Positions 1 through 8,500 of a stretch of DNA of 23,238 nt are shown piece by piece. The translations under genes and the position numbers were made by a program. The notes beneath the pieces were generated by a model, which did not search any database, had not been told where the DNA came from, and worked only from the letters and a program-made list of their open reading frames with translations. The stretch's first letter is position 1; each line of letters opens with the position of its first letter. The stretch comes from Echinostoma caproni (lineage: Eukaryota; Platyhelminthes; Trematoda; Plagiorchiida; Echinostomatidae), in the NCBI GenBank assembly GCA_900618425.1, contig UZAN01043091.1, forward strand, positions 7,957 through 31,194, given 5' to 3'.

Positions 1-345
1 CAACGACCGCGGCATTAGCTTAGTTTCAGAAATTAGAGGTATTTACTTTTGTGATGCTTCGCTGCCTGACGCCCTTGAAGGAGATGAATATTCGTAAATA
101 GCAAGCTCTATTCCGACCAGGTCGCAGTTGCATCCGCCAAATCTTCACTCTACGTCAAATCCTCGACATGTGTCACAAGCATTGTGGGCCAAAGATCGCA
201 GCGTTTCTTGATCTAAAAGAGGCATTCAATTCCGTTGACCGTGGAGCTATTATGAGGTCGCTGCTTCGTAAAGGAATGCTGCGGAAGTATGTAAACTTAT
301 TGAGGTAGCTGTCTGCCCTGCGAGTTAGACTATCCAGAGGCCCCG
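1..345 (+). mobile_element. RTE-type non-LTR retrotransposon fragment (reverse transcriptase, decayed)
   Basis: The plus strand reads through part of a reverse transcriptase in two frames. Bases 8-50 give RGISLVS, the conserved segment before the RT fingers. From about 50 a shifted frame gives LFRPGRSCIRQIFTLRQIL and then AAFLDLKEAFNSVDR, which is the RT motif containing the first catalytic Asp (F-L-D-L-K-x-A-F-x-S-V-D). A TAG stop follows at about 306, and weak similarity continues to about 345. The frameshift near 50, an in-frame TAG near 109 and the later stop make this a dead copy cut by the window edge. It is more diverged from the RTE copies at 4.8-6.7 kb and 19-20.9 kb than those are from each other, so it probably belongs to a related but separate RTE subfamily. 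Confidence 0.75.
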
Positions 346-454
346 GTTGTGCATCCCTCAAGGAAATTCACCTTCTTTGGCCTGGGCAACCCGGCAGTAT
401 TCAGCCCAGGGGCCGATCATGGGACGTTTTTCTTTTTCCTGAAGAATATTGTAT

Positions 455-760
455 TGACTTGCTTGCCTAACAGACAATGAATATATATATATATATGTAT
501 ATATAGCAATACCTATCCCAAGCTGGCCTGCGGAACGAGCTTCATCGTCTCCTGATGTGCAAAGAACGTATCTCGAAGACAACTATGCAACGCTCGAGTG
601 GCTCATAGTAGCGGTATCCTGTGGTCGAGACTCCGATACGCAGGAAATATCGATACCTAAGGATTCCATGGTATGCGCCAGACAAGCTTGTCGACCTACC
701 TGCGTCAGGGTCCTTACGTTGAAGGCCCCCAGATCCATTGATTGACGAGGCTTTAGAATC
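455..760 (-). mobile_element. RTE-type endonuclease fragment (5' end of ORF, decayed)
   Basis: Read on the minus strand from about 745, the translation gives LGAFNVRTLTQVGRQ, then LAHTMESLGIDISCVSESR. This is the N-terminal part of an apurinic-type (EEP) endonuclease of RTE elements: N-V-R-T-L start, then C-V-S-E-(S/T)-R with the catalytic Glu. After a stop and a frame change it resumes as YVLCTSGDDEARSAGQLGIGIA, the next EN block, and then runs straight into an AT repeat. The same block appears in the copy at 19.1-19.8 kb. Several stops and the microsatellite make it a pseudogene. No reverse transcriptase follows in this orientation, so it is a 5' fragment or was cut by rearrangement. Confidence 0.7.
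480..505. repeat. (AT)n microsatellite
   Basis: Twenty-six bases of alternating A and T with one G interruption. It lies inside the decayed endonuclease frame of the flanking RTE fragment, where it is translated as Tyr-Ile repeats. Confidence 0.9.
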
Positions 761-2527
761 TGCAATTCGTTTGGAAATACATTACCTACAGTGCTATTTA
801 GCAACGACCTTTGACGAGCGACATCCAAGTTGCTTGAGGGACTATTACAGGTCGTAAGGGCAGGACAATGGAGAGGGCTGAATACTGAAGACAAAGAATT
901 AAACAAAGGTTGGGATATCTGAGCAATAGCCCATTTATCATTACACCCCCCGCTTGATGCAAAGGGCAGCGCGGTCCTGATTATCCTGGGCGACGACCGA
1001 TGCTGTGCGGATTTATTTTTAGTTGTGTGTTCATTGGTGCTTCGTGGACGGGAACTGCCAGGGAGTCTAACTGCTAAGCGGTAGAACGATTAGCTTTCTC
1101 GTCCAAGGCCTTTAATTCGAACAAGAACCTGACCGCAAGGCAGCCGATAAAGTGAAGTGGAGGTCCATTCACTTGACTCGATTCCCATTCTACTATTCTT
1201 TACCAACTGAGACGCTAACTACGATTAAAACCTCAACCTGGAGGATCAGGAGACTGCATTTTATCTGACCTCTACCCCTCGACCCTCTAGGCGTAATCAT
1301 CAGCTTGTCAAGAGCCATCTCTGTATAGCTCGTTGGGTCAAAAAGGTGCACAGACCATCACCCCACGTCTCGTCGTGATTTGCGGTATCATATATGCACT
1401 GCGTTCAGCAATAAAATCTGTTTGTACATCCTACCCGGCAGCTCGCTCTGGTACGGAAGAAGTGATAAAACCTGACCGGTATCGATGATGACGCTTTCTG
1501 ACGCGAGTAATCCCAACACGAATATATCTTCGATAATTTAGTTTTCATTTCAACCAGACTATCTTGCCCCGGAAATGGTTAACCCTCGCAATCCAGATGT
1601 ACATTCTTGCATTCAAGCTGTGGGATGAGTTAAAGCCATCGAACATAACTCTAGCCCTCACTCAAGATGTGGGTTTCCCTTTGGTGCACTCCATTTTCTC
1701 ACTGCAGGACATGCGACCCCAAAAATTTTCCATCGTCATCTTCATGGTTGATTGATCGTTCGTTTTCGAGAAGTGCCGCACCGTAGATCAACAATCACAG
1801 TTTTCCTTGACCTGATAGATTGGGTTTCCCTCCTTAGTTCCCTTCGTTAAGCAAAGCTGCAGATATACAGCAGTGTTCTGGAGCGGCGTATGCTCGAATG
1901 CAATACGTTTACGGTGGATGTATCATTCAATGTGATCACCTCGTTATCTGAATGCGCAACGTTGTATTCCGGTAGTTATTATCCCAGTTCTTGACACTTT
2001 GAGAAATTTGTAAATAAATCATTTTAGAATGGAGTAAGCATTTTTGTCGTCATTGTTCCTTGTTCGACAATTTACTTTGACAGCGTTACAAACTGGAGAA
2101 AGAAAGGAACTGTTAGTAACTTTACTCAGTCTTCTGGGCTCATCTCACTGCGTTCACCACCTCATATGAGTAACAGCATAAGCAAAACCCGCTGATGAGA
2201 ATAATCATACTATTTGTGGTACCTAGCCTGTGAATAAAAACACTTTGTACTGACTCTTGATTGGTTGTTTTCTTTATTCAAAAAGATGTTACAAAAAGTG
2301 ATGTGGACCAGTCACTCAAAGAAAGGTTATTCGCTGGCCATGAGACTCAAATATATTCTTGTAGTTTCATCCTGCAGCATTCCAAAAAGAATTTCATTTG
2401 AAACAATGTAACTCTTTAAACGGCAGTACCTTCCTATGCTCTCNTTGATATGAATTGAAATAAACTTGATAGATTGATTTCCTTTATGCGCTTATCTAGT
2501 AAAATCTTTTAAACCCTCTACCTTTAG
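761..2527. other. No gene recognised; probably intron or 5' flank of the RG/RS-rich gene
   Basis: About 1.8 kb with no coding region I can support. Stops are frequent in all frames, and no exon-like stretch with good splice borders and a compatible phase was found. The next real exon begins at 2528, so this may be intronic sequence of that gene, but no upstream exon was located. A single ambiguous base sits at 2444. Confidence 0.5.
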
Positions 2528-2565
2528 GCGTGATGGAAGTTGGAAACGACCTCACGACGATGATA
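2528..2565 (+). CDS. Microexon of RG/RS-rich gene (38 nt)
   Basis: It follows a strong pyrimidine tract ending CTACCTTTAG and precedes GTAAGTTC, a near-perfect donor. After one base that completes an earlier codon it reads RDGSWKRPHDDD and leaves one base (A), which joins TG of the next exon to make Met. The hydrophilic, Arg/Lys/Asp-rich peptide fits the rest of the protein. Its small size means the call rests on splice sites and phase. Confidence 0.6.
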
Positions 2566-5500
2566 GTAAGTTCACGATTTATTAACCTGTAAATTATTTG
2601 TGTTTGCATATTTCAAAAAGATATTGATTGTGAATTAGTCATAGCTGGGCATTTTTTCTCATGTTCATGTGGTTAGTTGTCGAGTTACCGTTGGATATAC
2701 ATCCTTGTAGAAGTTTTATCTGCACGCCTCGGTCCATATCGGGTAGCTGGAGTAAACGGCTATTCGCCCGCTGTTGCTCACGTATTACTTGCCCCCTTTC
2801 AGCTGACAACCTCACTCTTACTGGTAAGGCGGAGATGCACACGCACAATATAGGTCAATCACTTGAGCAATTTATAGAGAAGAAAGCAGGTTATATGGTA
2901 ATAATATGGCAATCGCTTTTGTTTGCTTCACTTCACGGTAAGTTAAATCTCATTGAAATCCCGATTCCGCAACAGGAATGGAAAAATGGGGAACGAAATC
3001 CGTTTCCATTAGCCCTAATTTGATATTTCCACATCACAAGACTTTATTTTCAGGACCTTTACCTTTACAGAAAATGCGATATATATATGTATCATAATAA
3101 GTAGTATGTCAATTACTGGATGAAATTTCACTGGAAACACACGACCGGTTTCGCGGTTCTTGCCGCTCGTCATGCATGCTTATCCGGTAATCTTTTGTCA
3201 GTTCATTCTTAGACGTTTACCCAGGGAGTGTATTTTCGTCACAATAACCTTGTTTGCAACATCGGGTAACAGCTCTTTCAGAGTCATTCCATTGAAGAAT
3301 CAATACTATGATTCGATGTTTTGTAAGTAAGTTAGGGGCTACTAACCGCAACAAACGTGATCTGATGGTCTTGATAGATTATTTCATAAAAAGTAGTATG
3401 TGAATATACCTAGATTTCAAATTTTTGTGAAAAAACTGGTGACATGAGAGAAAGATCGGAATACGAAGCCCCACCACATATGTGACTGCAGTATTCGAGC
3501 ATCGGGTGGGTTGGGCTTTGCATAAAAAGTGCTTGTATGTGAAAAGCGCTTTGCGCCTCCGGCGCGCAGAAATAAGATCGAGCGAATATTAAAAAAGTAG
3601 CGTAGAACCGAGGCCCATATTTTCAGGAAGATACGTGGAACTGGTTGATTTTTCTTTTCATTTTACTTTTTTTGAATGTAGGAAGATACAATTTTTCAGG
3701 AAGGGGGAAGCGGCCAATCCCAGGGCTGCCATACAATACACAAATGGGGAAAGTCAGGCGGTGGTGGTGGGATTCGAACACATCCTCCGGAATGATAATT
3801 GGTAACGTTACCACGGCCCATCAGACTTCACTTTCACGCACAATCCTCAGTTCATCGATTCAATTATACATTCGGAAGCACTAGACTCGAATTTCACTCT
3901 GATTAGAGCTCATCGGTATTGCATATACATCATCGATGCGATGGGTCCGGAGTTCAAATCTCTGACGCTGGGAATGTTGGTAGGGCAAAAATTGCGTAAA
4001 ACGGCTTCAACGAGGAACCAGAATGTTCAGTTACCAGTGGCGAAAGAAGACATGCGTTATGCCTTGTGATGAATGTAATGCTGTTTAGCGCGGTGAATGA
4101 TGATGGAACATTTGTTTCTGGTTTGCTCGGGGCAGTTGCGGGATACTGAATGAAGTGTGTGGAGACCACGGCGAAATGCTGAGTTTTTAAAGCGTACAGC
4201 ACGGTTCCAAGTTTGGGTACACCATTCAGGAAATCGCTTTTTCCGAGTTTGAAAATGCTTGTACTGTAAAGATACCATGGAAGCTTCAGTGTTGAATTTT
4301 CTGTGGCCTCACTAGGATGACCATAGTAGTTAGCCGGGCGACCACTGGGTTGCCTACCATCCGGAACGTAGGGACCTAAAAGACATTATAAGTGACTAGT
4401 TAGTTAATCAAGATTATTCCGTGGTCGATCGCCAGTGATACATCTTTGTTCTACACTTCCAACTCACCCCGAAAGTACTCCGCGGTGTAAAGAAATGCTA
4501 AGGTTGGTTCTCTCTTGCATTTCCGTGCGTTAGCATTTCATGTACGTGTGAACATGGGTCAGATAAATCATACCTAAGAAGCTTCTTTATCAACAAACAC
4601 TTTTCACTTTTGCGTTCGGTTTTTCCCAGTGCAAGAAGGCAACAAACGAGGTAGGGTGGAACCGGAAGACTATCGCGGCACTCGTCGGGTGAGTGACAGT
4701 TGAATTATCTAATAAGTTGATCATCGATCTCTCCGGTTGCATTCATTTTATGTCGTTTTTTTGTAACCGGATGTTATGAAATGGATTTTCGGTCGCTTAC
4801 CATATTCATATTCAGCAACGCAGTCTAGATCGATAGGGAAAACATTATAAGGCCGAGTTCAGCTGGCCATCGTCAGAACAAGAGTTCCCTACACCCGATT
4901 CAACTGTGCAAATACTGCTAGTTGACATCAGTCCTTGTTCTGAAATGGAACTTACCCGAGAAATAAGTTATCTCAAAAGCTATAAGGTTTCCGGCCCCGA
5001 CGGGCTGTCCCCTTCGGTCCTTGAGGATGGACGCTTAACCTTGGTTTAGGAGTTCACGAAACTCCAGGGCCAGTGTCGGAGAAGAAATAGGTTCCAACTA
5101 AATAGAATGGATCGGTGATCATACCGATTTACAATAAGAGCGACAGGTCCTCCTGTAAAAACCACAGAGGAATTAGTTTGATCAACATTGCCTCTAAACC
5201 CCTCGCAGGGATCATACTCCGTCGATTATCTGCCGCTCGTGCAGAGTGCATGCGTGAGAACCAGGCTGGTCAAATCCTAGAATACAGACACTCTTTTCTC
5301 AGACCCACCATTTATATCTTCCTCGATCTGAAAGCGGCTTTCGACTCAGTCGACCGGTCTAAACTCTGGCGCTGCATCCCCCTGAAGGTNTTAATTAGGA
5401 GTACTGGTCCAAGGGAAGCAGGCATGAGGTAATTAGTTAGTCTGACGGCACACTGACTCAAATTCAGGAACTTTGGGTTGAACATTTTAAGGCACAGCTC

Positions 5501-8500
5501 AGCTGGTCCCCGTCAACACCAGACCTGCTCTTAGCCGCTCCAACTGCGCAAATACCGTCAGCTGATATCAGTCCTCCATCTGATCGTACGGATTTACAAG
5601 GAATGTGACTGATACTCTTGTGAAAACCTTAGAGGAATTAGTTTAATCAACATTGCCTCTAAACTTATCGCCGGTATCATACTCCATCGATTGTCTGCCG
5701 CACTTGAATGGTGTACGCGTCAGAACCAGGCTGGCTTCAGAAATCGTCTAGGTTGTATCGACATCTTCATTCTTCGTCAAATTCTAGAACACAGATACTT
5801 CTTTCGCAGACCCACCATTTATATCTTCCTCGATCTGAAAGCGGCGTTCGACTCAGTCGACCGGTCTAAACTCTGGCGCTGCATCCCCCTGAAGGTTGTG
5901 CCAGAGAAATTGGTTCAATATTACAATCCTTCTGTAATAATAGCCGAAGCCGAGTCCGAGCTTACGGCACCATTTCGCCCGAGTTCACCACGGAAGGTGG
6001 TATTCGACAGCGTTGCCCTCTCTCTCCGTTTCTATTCAACTTTGTAATAGATTTAATTCTTGAAACAGCCCTATTCTCGTGCGAGGATAGCGGTATCGAT
6101 TTACTCCCGGGTGGTAGACTGTTTGATCTAGAGTATGCAGACGACATTGTGCCATTAAGTGAAGGTCTAGGTAGGTTGCGAGTTTTTCTGTATAGTTTGA
6201 GTGCTACTGTAGTCATGTTCGATATGCGTTGTGCACCTTCAGTATAAAGTGTTGCTACAAGATTGGGTTGGTCCGGCCCCATACCTCACCCTGACTGGGG
6301 AAGTAGTAGAGGAAGTGGACAAGTTTTGCTATCTGGGCAGCTATATCTCACCTGGCGGACACATCACAGATGAGGTGTCGGCGCGTATACAAAAGGCTCG
6401 GTTAGCATTTGCCAACACGAGACATCTGTGGCGTCGTCGCGATATTCGGCTGTCCATAAAATGTCGAGTCTATGCTGCTGCAGTTGTGGTTTACTGCGCA
6501 GAGACCTAAGAAAATAGGATAAAGATTGTCGGTGTTTGAACACCGCTGTCTACGTCGGAATGCACGAGTCAGGTTGAAAAACCGGACAAACAATGCTGAC
6601 TTGAAGCTTGGAGTTTCACTCAATAACGGTCGTCCATTGAAGCAAGTAGTCGATCTCCATTGATTACGCTAGTTGGAACCTGTGCTACGCATGTAACCAG
6701 ATTTAGTGCCACGACGAGCTAGCCGTTTTAGTACAATGCATTCTACTAATGGATTTGCATTGCCATGAAGTCGACGAACCGATCGTGCCTTTTCTTATGA
6801 GTCTAATAACGAAAGTTGTATTTCCTACATGTAATGATTGACTCTTCGCTTGTGATGTTGACCGTTGTTCCAGCAAACTGTGATTCTTTTGTCGACCGTT
6901 TGTGTCTATTTCGTTCAATTGACGCTTCAATTTCCGAGATATGCGCATACCATGAACTCTTCGCGAAAGCGATGAAGCACATTCCATGAAGACATAGGAC
7001 GGAAATTGTAGTGTACAGTAGCACCTCCACGACCATTTCACCGCCACGTCTCAGTGTTGTGTTGTACAAAAGTGGAAAATCTGCTCTGTAAGCGTAAAAG
7101 ATCAAAATAATTGAACCCCTCCTCTTGAGTTTCTGTTTAATTATCAAGCACATTTTTAGAACTCATAGTTTTAACTGTGTATCCATTTAATATATATTTT
7201 TTTACAAGGGAAAGGGTCGAAAAAATTGTTCAGAAGATTGATCTTATGATTTGTACCACTGACTGGATTGTGATTATAGCATAATGCTTCGTTTCCTCTT
7301 CCCACAATGATAAATGAAGTGCTTACTGCAAATGGTATCTTTCGCTCCAGGTGTTCACGCCTCCTCGTCACGCACGTGAAGGTGAGCATGGCTCGTTAAC
7401 GGTATACAATAATGAAAATGACCTTCCAATGACATCTAAAAGCTTGCAAGAACGTCTTCAAGCTCGTATTCGTGCAATCGAACGACGTCATCAACTGGAA
7501 GAGGGTAGCGCCCCTGCGGTTGATGATGGAACTAATGGTGCTGTCCCTGTAGCAGAGAAAAGCCGTGAGAGTTCATTTACCGGCGGAGTTCCCGAAGACT
7601 ATGCAGTTGGTGATTCACCTCGAGGAGGTTATCAGGGTCAGTGGCGTGGTCCGGGAGGCGGTCCAGTGAATTACGATCGTCGACCTGGAGGTTTTCATCG
7701 TCCAGACTATTATGGCAACCGCGGAGGTTACTTTGGACGTGCACGTGGTCGAGGCCCCCGTTGGCGTGGGCAGTGGGATGATTATCGTGGCCGAAGAGGG
7801 AATTGGTATAATAATCGGTCAGTTCCTCTACAATTGTCCTTTTTCTTTCTCCACTAATTGCGGTTCTCAAAATGTAACATCCCCAAAATCAGTTTACCGA
7901 TAAACTTAGTTCCCTCTAGTTGGGTGTTCGGTGATGTGTGAGAATTGCACCTAGTCTTGCGGATACCTTCGGGGTGGTGCTATTTTTAGGTCTCGCGCAT
8001 TGATCTCTGCAACTGTTGGGCCTATGCTTTCCTTTTGTAGTAACATCTTACACTTATGATAGAAGTTTATCGCTACTTTCATATTCGTAATTTTCTTTTT
8101 CTCCTTTTCTCACCAGTTTTGATGATCGGAGACGAGAGGGCCTTTCTGGTGCTTCAGGTGATCGTAGTTTTGACCGTCGTCGTAAGCGGCATGGACAGTC
8201 TGGTTCCGCTGAACGTTCCCCGCGTTCATCTCGTTCGCGGTCCCGCTCACCTCCTTCACGCAGTCCCAGGTCACGATCGATGTCTCGCAGCAATCGATCT
8301 TCGTCTGCATCACCGTCACCAATACGACCGGCTAATCGTCACAGGTGAGTGCATTTTTCAACAGTTTGTTTAGACGTTTTTGTTGAATAGTTTTAGTGTT
8401 CTTTTTAGATATCATGTGTTGTCCAATCGAATACAGGCATATATATTCATCATATCTTAGGTTCTTTTTCTTAAATTGGACTGAAATAGGCTGCTATGAA

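Larger units (their letters stand above)
2566..4629 (+). other. Intron of RG/RS-rich gene carrying repeat insertions
   Basis: GT at 2566 and AG at 4628-4629. Inside are an antisense hammerhead-bearing repeat (about 3070-3300), two tRNA-like relics (3761-3830 minus, 3901-3970 plus) and a CR1-type linker fragment on the minus strand (3955-4280). The stretch 2640-3020 is open in places on both strands but shows no recognisable protein. No other gene is supported. Confidence 0.6.
4689..7350 (+). other. Intron of RG/RS-rich gene holding two RTE copies
   Basis: GTGAGT at 4689 to AG at 7349-7350. Two RTE pieces (4810-5389 and 5391-6725) fill most of it, in the same orientation as the host gene. From about 6725 to 7350 no gene or repeat is recognised. 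The long minus-strand open frames there have no recognisable protein. Confidence 0.6.

Noticed and set aside
1557..1628. Plus-strand reading DYLAPEMV, resembling the kinase APE motif, just after a CCAG acceptor-like site
   Set aside because: The residues after it (NPRNPDVHSCIQAVG then stop) do not contain the expected D-x-W-x-x-G region, no donor gives a sensible exon, and no other kinase motif is nearby.
2190..2215. CTGATGAG word at about 2191
   Set aside because: There is no GAAA partner or stem II after it, so it is not a hammerhead.
2639..3023. Open frames on both strands (69 and 120 codons)
   Set aside because: Neither resembles a known protein, they overlap each other, and exon borders are lacking.
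6703..7153. Two overlapping minus-strand open frames of about 115 codons
   Set aside because: No known motif and no splice or start context. They lie in an intron just after an RTE copy and look like chance.
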